Of a stretch of DNA of 64,000 nt, positions 1 to 8,711 are shown one piece after another; position 1 is the stretch's first letter; each line of letters starts with the position of its first letter. The DNA comes from Brevundimonas vesicularis. GTDB lineage: Bacteria > Pseudomonadota > Alphaproteobacteria > Caulobacterales > Caulobacteraceae. The stretch is from the NCBI RefSeq assembly GCF_027105095.1, contig NZ_CP114278.1, forward strand, positions 620,001 to 684,000. Reading direction: 5' to 3'. A program made the translations under genes and the position numbers. The notes beneath the pieces are model-generated. The model saw only the letters and a list, made by a program, of their open reading frames with translations. It ran no database searches and was not told the origin of the DNA.

Positions 1-725
1 GCGTTGCCGACCATGAAGTTCTGGATGCCGGCCGGGTGATAGGGGCCGCCGCCGGGCAGTTTGAACGAGTTCTCGTCCCAAGGTTGGACAGCCTTGCCGC
101 CACCCTTGATCCAGGCCTTGGCGGCCTCGACCGACTGGCCTTTCTCGACCACCTCATGGACGATGCCGGCGCCCTTGGCGTCGTTCGGGCGGAAGGACTT
201 GCCCTCGCTCATCGCCATCATGGCGTTCTGGACGCCGACCAGACGCGTCAGGCGCTGGGTGCCGCCGCCGCCGGGGAACAGACCGACCTTGATCTCGGGC
301 AGGCCCAACTGGATCTTGTTGTCGTTCTCGACCACGCGGTAGTGGGCCGCCAGGGTGAACTCCAGTCCGCCGCCCAAGGCCAGGCCGTTGATCGCGGCCG
401 CGATCGGCTTGCCCGAGGTTTCAAGCGCACGGAAGGCGCCGTTCAGCTTCCAGCCGGCGTCGAACGCCTTTTGCAGGTCGCCGCCGCCCGACAGTACGCC
501 GCCGGCCATGTCGCCCAGATCCGCGCCGGCGCAGAAGCCCGAGGCCTTGCCCGAGGTGATGACGGCGCCCTTGATGGCGTCGTCGGTCTTGATGCGTTCG
601 ACCAGCTCGGGGATTTCCTTCATCACCGAGGCGGTCAGGGTGTTCATCGAACGGCCCGGAACGTCGAATACAATCGTAGCGATACCGTCGGCGTCGACGT
701 CGATCTTGAAGTTTTCCATATCCAT
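1..725 (-). CDS. Multifunctional fatty-acid oxidation protein, enoyl-CoA hydratase domain (FadJ/FadB-like), partial
   Basis: N-terminal crotonase domain of a bifunctional enoyl-CoA hydratase / 3-hydroxyacyl-CoA dehydrogenase; the dehydrogenase part lies beyond the left edge. The protein begins MDMENFKID. It carries the crotonase oxyanion motif GFCAGADL near residue 60, [16 protein letters not shown] near 110, and [17 protein letters not shown], which supplies the catalytic glutamate region. The start at 725 is preceded by GGGAG at good spacing; an in-frame ATG at 719 is the alternative. It follows the thiolase gene by 11 bases on the same strand, so the two are almost certainly one beta-oxidation operon (thiolase first). 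The ending cannot be judged. Confidence 0.9.
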   Translation of the reverse strand, partial: MDMENFKIDVDADGIATIVFDVPGRSMNTLTASVMKEIPELVERIKTDDAIKGAVITSGKASGFCAGADLGDMAGGVLSGGGDLQKAFDAGWKLNGAFRALETSGKPIAAAINGLALGGGLEFTLAAHYRVVENDNKIQLGLPEIKVGLFPGGGGTQRLTRLVGVQNAMMAMSEGKSFRPNDAKGAGIVHEVVEKGQSVEAAKAWIKGGGKAVQPWDENSFKLPGGGPYHPAGIQNFMVGN

Positions 726-736
726 TTGCTCCCGGA

Positions 737-1942
737 TCAGACGCGTTCGATGACAGTGGCGGTGCCCATGCCGCCGCCGATGCACAGGGTGACCAGAGCG
801 GTCGACTTGTTCGAGCGCTCCAGCTCGTCCAGCGCGATGCCGGTGATCATGGCGCCGGTGGCGCCGAGCGGGTGCCCCATCGAGATGCCGCCGCCATTCA
901 CATTCATCTTGGCGTGGTCGATGTCGAGCGCCTGCATGTAGCGCAGGACGACGGCGGCGAAGGCCTCGTTCAGCTCCCACAGGTCGATGTCGTCGGGCGT
1001 CATGCCCAGCTTGTCCAGCAGCTTGCGGGTCACATATTCCGGCCCGGTCAGCATGATCGACGGCTCGGAGCCGATCGAGGCGCCGCCCAGGATCTTGGCG
1101 CGCGGCTTCAGGCCCAGGGCCTGGCCGGCTTCCAGCGAACCGATCAGCACGCCGGCCGAACCATCGACGATGCCGGACGAGTTGCCCGGCGTGTGGACGT
1201 GATTGACGCGCTCGACCTCGGGGTAGCGCTGGTTGATCACGCCGTCGAAGGCCATTTCGCCCATCATGGCGAAGGACGGGTTCAGGCCGCCGAGCGCCTG
1301 CATGTCCGTGTTCGGGCGGATCGTCTCGTCATGATCCAGGATAGTCAGGCCCAGCTGGTCCTTGACCCCGATCACCGAGTTCTTGAACCGGCCCTCGGCC
1401 CAGGCCTTGGCGGCGCGCTTGTGGCTCTCGACCGAATAGGCGTCCACGTCGTCGCGGCTGAAGCCGTATTTGGTGGCGATCATATCCGCCGACACGCCCT
1501 GCGGCACGAAATAGGTCGGGAAAGCCGAGGAGGGATCGGTCGGCCAGGCGCCCATGTCCGAACCCATCGGCACGCGGCTCATGACCTCGACGCCGCCGCC
1601 GACGGCGAAGTCGGCCTCGCCGGACTTCACCTTGGCCGTCGCCATGTTCACGGCTTCCAGGCCCGAGGCGCAGAAGCGGTTGATCTGGACGCCCGCCGTA
1701 TATTGCGACCAGCCGGCAGAGAGCACGGCCGTACGCGCGATGTCGGCGCCGAGTTCGCCCACGGGCGTGACGCAACCCAGGATGACGTCGTCGACCTTGG
1801 AGGTGTCCAGGTCGTTGCGGTCGCGCAGGGCTTCCAGCACCTGGGTCGCCAGGCTGAGGCCGGTGATCTCGTGCAGCGAGCCGTCCTTCTTGCCCTTGCC
1901 GCGCGGCGTGCGGACGGCGTCGTAGATATAGGCGTCAGCCAT
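737..1942 (-). CDS. Acetyl-CoA C-acyltransferase (thiolase)
   Basis: 401-residue thiolase that cleaves 3-ketoacyl-CoA in the last step of beta-oxidation. The start [17 protein letters not shown] is typical of the family. The acyl-accepting cysteine is in [14 protein letters not shown] near residue 90, the catalytic histidine in GHPLGATGA near 355, and the second cysteine in CIGGGMGTA near 390. An upstream in-frame ATG at 2029 would add 29 arginine-rich residues with no family support, so 1942 is preferred. It is the first gene of an operon with the FadJ-like gene. About 100 bases upstream lies a LiuR-like inverted repeat. FadA versus an acetoacetyl-CoA thiolase cannot be separated from sequence alone, but the FadJ-like partner favours FadA. 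Confidence 0.93.
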   Translation of the reverse strand: MADAYIYDAVRTPRGKGKKDGSLHEITGLSLATQVLEALRDRNDLDTSKVDDVILGCVTPVGELGADIARTAVLSAGWSQYTAGVQINRFCASGLEAVNMATAKVKSGEADFAVGGGVEVMSRVPMGSDMGAWPTDPSSAFPTYFVPQGVSADMIATKYGFSRDDVDAYSVESHKRAAKAWAEGRFKNSVIGVKDQLGLTILDHDETIRPNTDMQALGGLNPSFAMMGEMAFDGVINQRYPEVERVNHVHTPGNSSGIVDGSAGVLIGSLEAGQALGLKPRAKILGGASIGSEPSIMLTGPEYVTRKLLDKLGMTPDDIDLWELNEAFAAVVLRYMQALDIDHAKMNVNGGGISMGHPLGATGAMITGIALDELERSNKSTALVTLCIGGGMGTATVIERV

Positions 1943-2036
1943 GGGAGTGCGTCTCCATCTTTGGGCCCAGCCTCGACGTACGGCAGGTCGCGGCACGACG
2001 GACGGGGCGGTTCCAAGCGTGGACGCCAAGAACCCT

Positions 2037-2055
2037 ACGTTTACGTCAACGTCAA
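2037..2055 (-). promoter_or_regulatory. Candidate LiuR/MerR-type operator upstream of the thiolase operon
   Basis: An imperfect inverted repeat TTTACGT-CA-ACGTCAA lies at 2040-2055, with three ACGT cores spaced exactly six bases apart (2037, 2043, 2049). On the minus strand it reads TTGACGTTGACGTAAA. That resembles the operator I recall for the MerR-family regulator LiuR of branched-chain and fatty acid catabolism in proteobacteria. It sits about 95 bases upstream of the thiolase start, where such an operator would act. The regulator itself is not in the window. Confidence 0.5.
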
Positions 2056-2145
2056 GTAATAAGCCGCGTGATCGCGGCCGCTTGAGGGGATGCCTCGACG
2101 AATGGGCGCGATGAGAGTGTGGGAAAGACGGGCGGGCGCCCGCTG

Positions 2146-2367
2146 TCAGCGAGGCGGAATACGCGTAGCCCCACCCGTGATCTTGCAGGCGTATTCGGTC
2201 TGGGGGCGGGCGGTCTGAACACCGGTCGGCGTCAGAATGCCTTGGTCACGCGTGCACGCAGCTTCCAAGGCGCTGAGTTCCTGCTGATAGGTGTTCGTCG
2301 CCCCCATTGTGCCGCAGCCCGAAAGCAGCGGCAGGATGGCGGCGGCGGATAGAATGAAGAGGCGCAT
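2146..2367 (-). CDS. Small predicted lipoprotein
   Basis: 73-residue protein with a classic lipoprotein signal: a basic start (MRLF), a hydrophobic stretch and the lipobox LLSGC at about residues 14-18. The mature part is about 55 residues and has two further cysteines (AACTRD and YACKI) that could form a disulfide in the periplasm. A GGGAGC purine run lies just upstream of the start. I do not recognise a family. It stands alone between the thiolase operon and the sugar dehydrogenase gene, on the same strand as both. Confidence 0.7.
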   Translation of the reverse strand: MRLFILSAAAILPLLSGCGTMGATNTYQQELSALEAACTRDQGILTPTGVQTARPQTEYACKITGGATRIPPR

Positions 2368-2425
2368 CGTTCACTGCTCCCTTTGGAGCGTCAACCGCTC
2401 CGCATAGCCTCCCGGCCCTCGAAGA

Positions 2426-3661
2426 CTACTGCGTCGCCGACAGCCTGACCAGCTTGCCGTTCTGCTCGTCGGTGATGGCCCAGACCGATCCGTCGGCGCC
2501 CACCGCGACGTCGCGGATGCGTTCGCCCAGGTCTGTCAGCAGGCGCTCTTCGCCCACCACGCGGTCATTCTGGATGACCAGACGCGCAATGTGTTTTTCC
2601 TTCAGGCCCGCGACCAGCAGGTTTCCGTCCCAGCCGGGGAACATGGCGCCCTGATAGAAGGTCGCGCCGCCGGGCGCGATCACCGGATCCCAGTAATAGA
2701 CGGGCTGTTCGGTGCCCGGCGCCTGGGTCGCGCCGGTATTGATCTGACCGCCGGCGTATTCGACGCCGTAGGCCGCATCCGGCCAGCCGTAGTTGGCGCC
2801 GGCCTTGTCTATATTGACCTCGTCGCCGCCGCGCGTGCCGTGTTCGATGGTCAAGATGGCGCCCGTTACCGGCTGAACCGCGACACCCTGAACGTTGCGG
2901 TGTCCCAGGCTCCAAATTTCCGGCAGGGCGCCGGCGCGGCCGACGAAGGGATTGTCCTGCGGGACCGTGCCGTCGGCGTTGATGCGGATGGTCTTGCCCA
3001 TGTGCGAGCCCAGATCCTGCGCCTGGGGCCGCATGGGCTTGTCCGAGCGTTCACCCAAGGTGATGAACAACTTGCCATCCGGCGCGAAGGCCAGGGACGA
3101 CCCGAAATGCTTGTCGCCGTCATAGACGGGCATGGCGCGGAAGATGACCTGCACGTTCTCGACGCGCGATCCGTCGTCCGACAGGCGCCCGCGCGCGACC
3201 GAGGTGGCGTTGCCGCCCTCACGGGGTTCAGCATAGCTCCAATAGATCATGCGATCCTGCGCGAAGCTCGGTCCGACGATCACATCCAGCAGGCCGCCTT
3301 GACCGCGCGCATCGACGGCGGGCAGGCCCGCGACCGGTTCGCCGACCTGGCCCTGGGCGGTGATGATGCGCAGACGGCCCGGCTTTTCGGTGACCAGCCA
3401 GCGGCCGTCGGGCAGGGCGGCCAGACCCCAGGGGTGGACAAGGCCCGATGCGACCACCGTGTGGGTCATGGCCTTTTCGGTCTTGACGCCGGGCGCGCGG
3501 GTCTGGCCGGCGAAGGCCGGTTGCTGATCGGGATTGTTCGCCGGCCGGGTCTCCAGCGGCGCTCCGGCCTGAGGCGCAGCGCCGGCGCTCTCGCTATTTG
3601 CGCCACAGGCGGCGGCGAGAACGAGCAGGGATGTCGAGGCGGCGGCGACGATCAGGCGCAT
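2426..3661 (-). CDS. PQQ-dependent sugar dehydrogenase (aldose dehydrogenase-like), lipoprotein
   Basis: 411-residue protein of the soluble glucose / aldose sugar dehydrogenase (YliI-like) beta-propeller family, which oxidises sugars in the periplasm with PQQ. The N-terminus has a lipobox, LAAAC, near residues 15-19, so it is probably anchored to a membrane. Family features visible are HPWGLAALPDG near residue 75, HFGSSLAFAPDGKLF near 185, LGHRNVQG near 250 and HGTRGGDEVN near 275, which carry propeller and cofactor-pocket residues. Length is normal. No PQQ synthesis gene is in the window, so the cofactor may come from elsewhere in the genome or from outside. Confidence 0.88.
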   Translation of the reverse strand: MRLIVAAASTSLLVLAAACGANSESAGAAPQAGAPLETRPANNPDQQPAFAGQTRAPGVKTEKAMTHTVVASGLVHPWGLAALPDGRWLVTEKPGRLRIITAQGQVGEPVAGLPAVDARGQGGLLDVIVGPSFAQDRMIYWSYAEPREGGNATSVARGRLSDDGSRVENVQVIFRAMPVYDGDKHFGSSLAFAPDGKLFITLGERSDKPMRPQAQDLGSHMGKTIRINADGTVPQDNPFVGRAGALPEIWSLGHRNVQGVAVQPVTGAILTIEHGTRGGDEVNIDKAGANYGWPDAAYGVEYAGGQINTGATQAPGTEQPVYYWDPVIAPGGATFYQGAMFPGWDGNLLVAGLKEKHIARLVIQNDRVVGEERLLTDLGERIRDVAVGADGSVWAITDEQNGKLVRLSATQ

Positions 3662-3778
3662 GAAGGACGAGCTCCGGCTGGGCTTTAGGCGGTCGTTACG
3701 AAACGGCGAGGCCAGCGTTACTGTTCCTGGCTCAGACCGTCTTGCGCTCTATCGCCGCAGGTTCTGGTGCGAGACGAC

Positions 3779-3807
3779 TTGAACCGCGCGCCCGACGGCG
3801 ATATAGG
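3779..3807 (+). promoter_or_regulatory. Sigma-70-type promoter of the tRNA gene
   Basis: TTGAAC (3779-3784), a 17-base spacer and TATAGG (3802-3807) form a near-consensus housekeeping promoter. It ends 42 bases before the mature tRNA, which implies a short 5' leader removed by RNase P. Confidence 0.6.
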
Positions 3808-3849
3808 CACGCCTCTTTCGCGCTGGCCCTGGCCGCGTGCAGGGCCCGG

Positions 3850-3926
3850 GACTGGGTAGCTCAGATGGTTAGAGCGGTGGATTCATAACCCACAGGTCGG
3901 CGGTTCGATCCCGCCTCCAGTCACCA
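3850..3926 (+). tRNA. tRNA with CAU anticodon (elongator Met, or Ile2)
   Basis: A full 77-base cloverleaf with an encoded CCA. The acceptor arms GACTGGG and TCCAGTC pair over seven positions (the last one G-U), the discriminator is A, the D-arm is GCTC/GAGC, the anticodon loop is TTCATAA, and the T-arm holds GGTTCGATCC. The G1-C72 pair and the lack of three G-C pairs in the anticodon stem argue against the initiator tRNA. CAU can also be an isoleucine tRNA after lysidine modification, and sequence alone does not settle that. The lowest pair of the anticodon stem is an A-C mismatch. Confidence 0.93.
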
Positions 3927-4001
3927 CTTCGCACCCGCTGCAACCTGCGCCGTTGTGCTGCGTTTTTCGGTCGAGCTTTCAACCTTGACCGGAGTTTCGT
4001 C

Positions 4002-4313
4002 GTGACGATCCGAACCAAAGCCTTGATGGCGGCCGTCGCCGCTGTGACGCTGGGTGCTGCCGCCTGCACCCAGGCCGAGCAGGAAAAGACCGAGGTGCAC
4101 GCCGAGGTTGCGGCCGACAAGACGGCCGATGTCGCGTCTCAGGCCGGCGAAGTGATCGAGGGCGGCGCGATGAAGGCGGCGCAGGCGGTCGAGAGCGGGG
4201 CCGGCAAGGTCGCTGACAAGCTGGAAACCGAACAGGCTGAGGCGGCGGCCGAGGGCAAGCCCGGCGCGATCAATCCCGCGACCGACCAGCGCGTGCCGGC
4301 CAACAACAACTAA
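4002..4313 (+). CDS. Alanine-rich small lipoprotein
   Basis: 103 residues from a GTG start. A lipoprotein signal peptide ends in LGAAAC near residue 22. The mature chain is rich in Ala, Glu, Lys and Val, with heptad-like spacing (VESGAGKVADKLETEQAEA), so it is likely helical or a coiled coil in the periplasm, and it ends in a polar Asn-rich tail. I see no enzyme motif. It lies directly downstream of the tRNA and may share its transcript. Function unknown. Confidence 0.72.
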   Translation: MTIRTKALMAAVAAVTLGAAACTQAEQEKTEVHAEVAADKTADVASQAGEVIEGGAMKAAQAVESGAGKVADKLETEQAEAAAEGKPGAINPATDQRVPANNN

Positions 4314-4319
4314 AGCCGA

Positions 4320-4985
4320 TCAGGCGGAGGGCGGTGCGCCGCCTTCCGCCAGGATCGCATCGATCAGGGCGCGGGCTTCCCGGCTGGACCAGTCCGCCTC
4401 GCCTCTCATGACGGCGCGGATGCGGCCCTGACGATCAAGGACGATGGTCTGCGGCATGGCGCCCTTGCCGGGAAACTCGAACGGCAGCTGGAACTTGGCG
4501 TCGCTGTAGAAGGGCAGGGGCGCGTGGTCGGCCAAGAAGCGTTTCGCCTCGGTTGCGGCTTCGGGTGTGGCGTCCACGTTGATCGGCAGGACAACCAGAT
4601 CCTCGTTCGTCTCATAGGCCTTCGCCAGCGCCTGAAGCGTGGGCATCTCCGCCTTGCAGGGCGCGCACCACATCGCCCAAAGATTCACGACCACGACCTT
4701 GCCCTGGAAAGCCGAGAAGCGGACGGCCGTGCCGGTGCGGTCGCGGAAGGCGTATTCGGGCGCTGAGTTGGTCTCGGCCGGGGTCGACAGGGCGGCCAGG
4801 GATCCGACCGCGAAGCGCGCCAGGTCGCTTTTTGGCGCCGCAGCGGCGGTTGTCGTCTGTTCGACTTGCGCCTTCTGACGATGATTGGCGTATAGCGACA
4901 TCGCCATGCCGCCGGCGCCGGCGATGGTGCTGACGACGACGACCGCGCCGACGACCGCCCAGATCGCCTTTCTTGAGCCGCTCAT
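4320..4985 (-). CDS. TlpA-family thiol:disulfide oxidoreductase
   Basis: 221-residue membrane-anchored thioredoxin-like protein. One N-terminal transmembrane helix (about residues 8-30) is followed by a periplasmic TlpA/redoxin domain with the active site WCAPC (in [15 protein letters not shown]) and the cis-proline region [12 protein letters not shown]. Proteins of this type reduce or isomerise disulfides, for example during cytochrome c maturation. The start MSGSRK at 4985 has AGAAGG about ten bases upstream; an ATG at 5012 has no such site. The start codon overlaps the divergent argH start within CATG. Confidence 0.88.
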   Translation of the reverse strand: MSGSRKAIWAVVGAVVVVSTIAGAGGMAMSLYANHRQKAQVEQTTTAAAAPKSDLARFAVGSLAALSTPAETNSAPEYAFRDRTGTAVRFSAFQGKVVVVNLWAMWCAPCKAEMPTLQALAKAYETNEDLVVLPINVDATPEAATEAKRFLADHAPLPFYSDAKFQLPFEFPGKGAMPQTIVLDRQGRIRAVMRGEADWSSREARALIDAILAEGGAPPSA

Positions 4986-6423
4986 GACCGAAACACCTTC
5001 TTCTGACGCCAATCCATCCGGCGGTTCGACTGCGCCGGTGAAGCCCGCGGGTCAAGACATGTGGGGCGGACGCTTTTCGTCGCGCCCCGCCGAGATCATG
5101 CAGGCGATCAATGTCTCCATCGGCGTGGACCAGCGCCTGTGGCGTCAGGATCTGGCCGGATCGCGGGCCCACTGCCGCATGCTGGCCAAGCAGGGCATCA
5201 TCGCGCAGGCCGATGCGGACGCGATCCTGGGGGGGCTGGAGGTCATCCAGTCCGAGATCGAGGCCGGGACCTTCCCGTTCCGCGACCAGTTCGAGGACAT
5301 CCACATGAACGTGGAGGCGCGCCTCAATGAACTGATCGGCGAGCCGTCGGGCCGGCTGCACACGGCGCGCAGCCGCAATGATCAGGTCGCCGTCGATTTC
5401 CGCCTGTGGGTGCGCGACGCCTGCGATCGCTCGGTCGCGCAGTTGAAGGCCTTGCAGGCTGCGCTGCTGACGCGCGCCGAGCAGCATGCCGGCGACCTGA
5501 TGCCCGGCTTCACCCATTTGCAGACCGCCCAGCCCGTGACCCTGGGTCACCATCTGATGGCCTATGTCGAGATGTTCGGCCGTGATGCCGGACGTTTCGC
5601 CGATGCCCGCGCTCGGATGAACGAAAGTCCGCTTGGGGCCGCAGCCCTGGCCGGTTCGCCCTTCCCCATCGATCGTCAGGCGACGGCGGCGGATCTGGGT
5701 TTCGACAGGCCGATGGCGAACTCGCTGGATGCGGTGTCGGACCGCGACTTCGCGCTGGAAAGCCTCGCGGCCGCCTCGATCACGGTGGGGCATCTGTCGC
5801 GTTTGGCCGAGGAGATCGTGATCTGGATGACGCCGATGTTCGGTTTCGCCAGCCTGCCCGACGACCTGACGACCGGCTCGTCGATCATGCCGCAGAAGCG
5901 CAACCCCGACGCCGCCGAACTGGTGCGGGCCAAGACCGGCCGGATCATGGGGTCGCTGGTGGCCCTATCCACGGTGATGAAGGGCCTGCCGCTGGCCTAT
6001 TCCAAGGATATGCAGGAGGACAAGCCGCCGGTGTTCGAGGCGTTCGACGCTCTGGATCTGGCCCTGGTCGCGATGACGGCGATGGTGTCGGCCCTGCAAC
6101 CGAATACCGAACGGATGGCCCAGGCGGCGGGCGCGGGCTTTTCGACCGCGACGGACCTGGCCGACTGGCTGGTGCGCGAACTGAACCTGCCGTTCAGGAA
6201 GGCGCACCATGTGACGGGCGCGGCGGTCAAGCGAGCGGAGGGGCTGGGCGTGGATCTGTCGCAACTGCCGCTGGAAGAAATGCAGAAACTGGAGCCGGGG
6301 ATTACCGAAGCGGTTTACAAGGTGCTGACCGCCGAGGCTTCGTGCCAAAGCCGCCAAAGCTATGGGGGAACCGCGCCGGAACAGGTCCGTGCGCGCATCG
6401 CCGACTGGAGAGCCCGCCTGTGA
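4984..6423 (+). CDS. argH: Argininosuccinate lyase
   Basis: 479-residue ASL of the fumarase/aspartase superfamily; it splits argininosuccinate into arginine and fumarate in the cytosol. MWGGRF near residue 26 and the signature loop [12 protein letters not shown] near 300, with the catalytic serine, are both present, as is [16 protein letters not shown]. The start at 4984 is the usual one for alphaproteobacterial ArgH, which carry a short extra N-terminus. The next in-frame ATG, at 5059 right before WGGRF, is an alternative. The stop overlaps the GTG of the lptM-like gene, so argH, lptM and lysA look co-transcribed. Confidence 0.96.
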   Translation: MTETPSSDANPSGGSTAPVKPAGQDMWGGRFSSRPAEIMQAINVSIGVDQRLWRQDLAGSRAHCRMLAKQGIIAQADADAILGGLEVIQSEIEAGTFPFRDQFEDIHMNVEARLNELIGEPSGRLHTARSRNDQVAVDFRLWVRDACDRSVAQLKALQAALLTRAEQHAGDLMPGFTHLQTAQPVTLGHHLMAYVEMFGRDAGRFADARARMNESPLGAAALAGSPFPIDRQATAADLGFDRPMANSLDAVSDRDFALESLAAASITVGHLSRLAEEIVIWMTPMFGFASLPDDLTTGSSIMPQKRNPDAAELVRAKTGRIMGSLVALSTVMKGLPLAYSKDMQEDKPPVFEAFDALDLALVAMTAMVSALQPNTERMAQAAGAGFSTATDLADWLVRELNLPFRKAHHVTGAAVKRAEGLGVDLSQLPLEEMQKLEPGITEAVYKVLTAEASCQSRQSYGGTAPEQVRARIADWRARL

Positions 6424-6650
6424 AAAAATCTCTGATCCTCGCGGGCGCGTTCGCCCTTCTGACCTCCGCCTGCGGCCGGATGGCCGATCTGGAATCGCCG
6501 GTGCGCGAGACCGAGCGTGCGCCGCGCAGCAGCCGCGCGCCGGGTCTGCCCGAGCCGGCGACGATCAACCGTCCGTCCAGCAGCGTGCCGATCGACGGCG
6601 GCCCGTCCAACCCGATCGGCGCCGGCGCCGCTCAGAACGACCCGCGGTAA
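6420..6650 (+). CDS. lptM: LptM-like small lipoprotein
   Basis: 76 residues from a GTG that overlaps the argH stop (GTGA). A short signal peptide ([18 protein letters not shown]) ends in the lipobox LTSAC, followed by GRMADLESP and a Pro/Ser-rich tail. Small lipoproteins between argH and lysA are widespread in alphaproteobacteria and are named LptM (LPS translocon maturation chaperone, formerly YifL) from the shared lipobox and CGR/CG-P start. Function is by family and position only. Confidence 0.75.
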   Translation: MKKSLILAGAFALLTSACGRMADLESPVRETERAPRSSRAPGLPEPATINRPSSSVPIDGGPSNPIGAGAAQNDPR

Positions 6651-6651
6651 G

Positions 6652-7926
6652 TTGCACCATTTCGACCTGAAGGACGGCACCCTCCATGCCGAGGGCGTGC
6701 CGCTGGAGCTGATCGCGGACGAGGTCGGCACGCCGGCCTATGTCTATTCGACCGCGACGCTGAAGCGGCATTACGGCCTGCTGCGCGCTGCCGCCGATGC
6801 GCATCGGGACGCTTTGGGCGAGGCCCTGATCGCCTTTGCGGTCAAGGCCAACTCCAACCTGTCGGTGCTGGCGACCCTGGCGAAACTGGGGTCAGGCGCG
6901 GACACCGTCTCCGAGGGCGAAATCCGCCGCGCCTTGGCCGCCGGCGTGCCGTCCGACCGGATCATCTTCTCCGGCGTGGGCAAGACCGATGTGGAAATGG
7001 CTTTCGCTATCAGCGTCGGCGTGCGTCAGATCAATGTCGAATCCGGCGCCGAGCTGGATCGGCTGATCGCCGTTGCAGCCATGATGGATGCGTCTCCCGC
7101 CATCGCCGTGCGGGTCAATCCCAACGTGGGCGCGGGCGGTCACGCCAAGATCACCACGGGCGGCGAGAGCGACAAGTTCGGCGTGCCGGTCGAGGAAGCG
7201 ATGGACCTCTATGCCCGCGCCTCGGCCTCGCCCCATGTCACGCCCGTCGGACTGGCCTGTCATATCGGCAGCCAGATCACCGACCTTAAACCGCTGGAGG
7301 CCGCCTTCGAGGTCTTGGCGGACATGACGCGCAAACTGCGGACGCAGGGTCATGCCGTGACCCGGCTGGATCTGGGCGGCGGGCTGGGCGTGCCCTATTC
7401 CGGCGGGACCGAGCCGCCGTCGCCGGCTGAATATGTCGCCATGGCCGCGCGGGTTCTGAACGGGCTGGATGTCGAGGCGGCGTTCGAGCCGGGCCGACTG
7501 CTGGCCGCCAACGCCGGGGTGTTGCTCAGCCAGGTGATCCAGGTCAACGAACGCTCGGACGGACGGCGCTTTCTGGTGCTGGACACGGCGATGAACGACC
7601 TGATGCGGCCGGCGCTGTACGACGCCTTCCACGACATCCAGCCGGTCAATCCGCGCGGGGGTGCGGCGACGTCTTACGACGTGGTCGGGCCGGTGTGCGA
7701 GACGGGCGACACCTTCGCGCGTGACCGCGCGCTGCCGCCGTTGGAGGCCGAAGACCTGATCGTCTTCACCGGCGCGGGGGCCTACGGCGCGGTGATGTCC
7801 AGCGAATACAACAGCCGGCCCCTGATCCCCGAGGTGCTGGTGGATGGCGATCAGTGGGCCGTGATCCGGCCACGCCCGACCTATGAAGAGATGCTGGACC
7901 GCGAGCCGTTCGCCGATTGGCTCTAA
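6652..7926 (+). CDS. lysA: Diaminopimelate decarboxylase
   Basis: 424-residue PLP enzyme that makes L-lysine from meso-DAP. The PLP lysine is in FAVKANSNLSV near residue 63, HIGSQI near 205 and DLGGGLGVPY near 245 line the phosphate site, and the C-terminal CETGDTFARDR with GAGAYGAVMSSEYNSR holds the substrate cysteine and tyrosine. I choose the TTG at 6652 because it gives the family start LHHFDLKDG; it lies one base after the lptM stop. Longer in-frame extensions upstream run through the lptM reading frame and have no family support. Confidence 0.95.
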   Translation: MHHFDLKDGTLHAEGVPLELIADEVGTPAYVYSTATLKRHYGLLRAAADAHRDALGEALIAFAVKANSNLSVLATLAKLGSGADTVSEGEIRRALAAGVPSDRIIFSGVGKTDVEMAFAISVGVRQINVESGAELDRLIAVAAMMDASPAIAVRVNPNVGAGGHAKITTGGESDKFGVPVEEAMDLYARASASPHVTPVGLACHIGSQITDLKPLEAAFEVLADMTRKLRTQGHAVTRLDLGGGLGVPYSGGTEPPSPAEYVAMAARVLNGLDVEAAFEPGRLLAANAGVLLSQVIQVNERSDGRRFLVLDTAMNDLMRPALYDAFHDIQPVNPRGGAATSYDVVGPVCETGDTFARDRALPPLEAEDLIVFTGAGAYGAVMSSEYNSRPLIPEVLVDGDQWAVIRPRPTYEEMLDREPFADWL

Positions 7927-7946
7927 AGAGTCGATTTCCGCTCGAC

Positions 7947-7961
7947 TGTTATAAAGTAACA
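7947..7961 (+). promoter_or_regulatory. Zur/Fur-like operator, copy 1
   Basis: The 15-base palindrome TGTTA-TAAAG-TAACA lies 15 bases before the start of the membrane permease gene. It shares the pattern TNTTATNNNNTAACA with a 15-mer upstream of the neighbouring zinc-transporter gene (8639-8653). A/T-rich palindromes with GTTAT/ATAAC arms are typical of Fur-superfamily metal sensors such as Zur. A following CTATAG (7964-7969) could be the -10 box that it would block. Confidence 0.5.
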
Positions 7962-7976
7962 CGCTATAGGCCGGTC

Positions 7977-8633
7977 ATGTCCCTCGGTCCCGAACAGTCC
8001 GTCATGTTTTCCCTGCTGGGCGGCGGCTTTGTTGCGGCCTTTCTGCATGCGGCCCTGCCGACCCACTGGCTGCCCTTCACCCTGGTTGGGCGGGCGCAAG
8101 GCTGGCGACCGTCGCGGATCCTGATGGCGGTGACGGCGGCGGGCCTGGCGCACATCGCCACGACAGCGGTGGTCGGTGGTCTGATCGTGGCGGCGGGTCT
8201 GGCGCTGGATCAGTGGATTGAGGGCGTGCTGCCTCACTTGGCGGCGGTGCTGCTTTTCCTGTTCGGCGCCTTCTATTTGGCGCGAGCGACTCTGAGGCGT
8301 CCGGCCATGGCCGGCGGGCCTGCGGTCGAGACGCCCGAGCCGGCCGTGTCCGACAAGGCCGCCTTCCTGGGTCTGGTCGCCATGATGGCGATCTCGCCGG
8401 GTGAAGTGCTGCTGCCCATCTATCTGTCGTCGGCCTCGGCGGGCCTTGGGGCCTTGGCGCTGCTGACGGTGGTGTTCGCGGCGGGGACCATCGCCGGCAT
8501 GGCGGTCTTCACGGCCCTGGCCAGCGCCGGCGCCTCGATCCTACGGCTGGAACGGTGGGCGCGGTATGAGGGGGCGGTGCTGGGCGTGGCCCTGATCGCC
8601 CTCGGCCTCGTTGTCGCCATGCACCAACACTGA
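7977..8633 (+). CDS. Predicted metal or small-ion permease (UreH/SafE-like membrane protein)
   Basis: 218-residue integral membrane protein with about six hydrophobic helices. HAALPTHWLPF near residue 22 and GLAHIATTAVVGG near 58 carry histidines inside helices, as in nickel/cobalt (NicO, UreH) and sulfite-exporter-like permeases. The central loop (about 105-130) is Pro/Glu-rich, and ISPGEVLLPIYLSS opens the second half. The start at 7977 follows the operator. Its neighbour is a zinc-type CDF exporter with a similar operator, so transport of zinc or another divalent metal is a reasonable guess. The substrate is not shown by sequence. Confidence 0.7.
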   Translation: MSLGPEQSVMFSLLGGGFVAAFLHAALPTHWLPFTLVGRAQGWRPSRILMAVTAAGLAHIATTAVVGGLIVAAGLALDQWIEGVLPHLAAVLLFLFGAFYLARATLRRPAMAGGPAVETPEPAVSDKAAFLGLVAMMAISPGEVLLPIYLSSASAGLGALALLTVVFAAGTIAGMAVFTALASAGASILRLERWARYEGAVLGVALIALGLVVAMHQH

Positions 8634-8638
8634 AGCGA

Positions 8639-8668
8639 TATTATGTGATAACATTCAATGCGTTATCA
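8639..8668 (+). promoter_or_regulatory. Zur/Fur-like operator, copy 2, with a second overlapping inverted repeat
   Basis: TATTATGTGATAACA (8639-8653) matches copy 1 at 10 of 15 positions, including both ends. It overlaps a perfect 7-base inverted repeat TGATAAC-N9-GTTATCA (8646-8652 and 8662-8668). The site lies 44-73 bases before the CDF transporter start and only six bases after the permease stop, so it would allow independent control of the second gene. Confidence 0.5.
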
Positions 8669-8711
8669 TGTAGCGGCTTGGCTGTTTCGCCAGAGGGCGT
8701 ATAGGCGAGCC

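Noticed and set aside
3850..3926. Initiator tRNA-fMet
   Set aside because: The first acceptor pair is G-C rather than mismatched, and the anticodon stem lacks the three G-C pairs of initiators.
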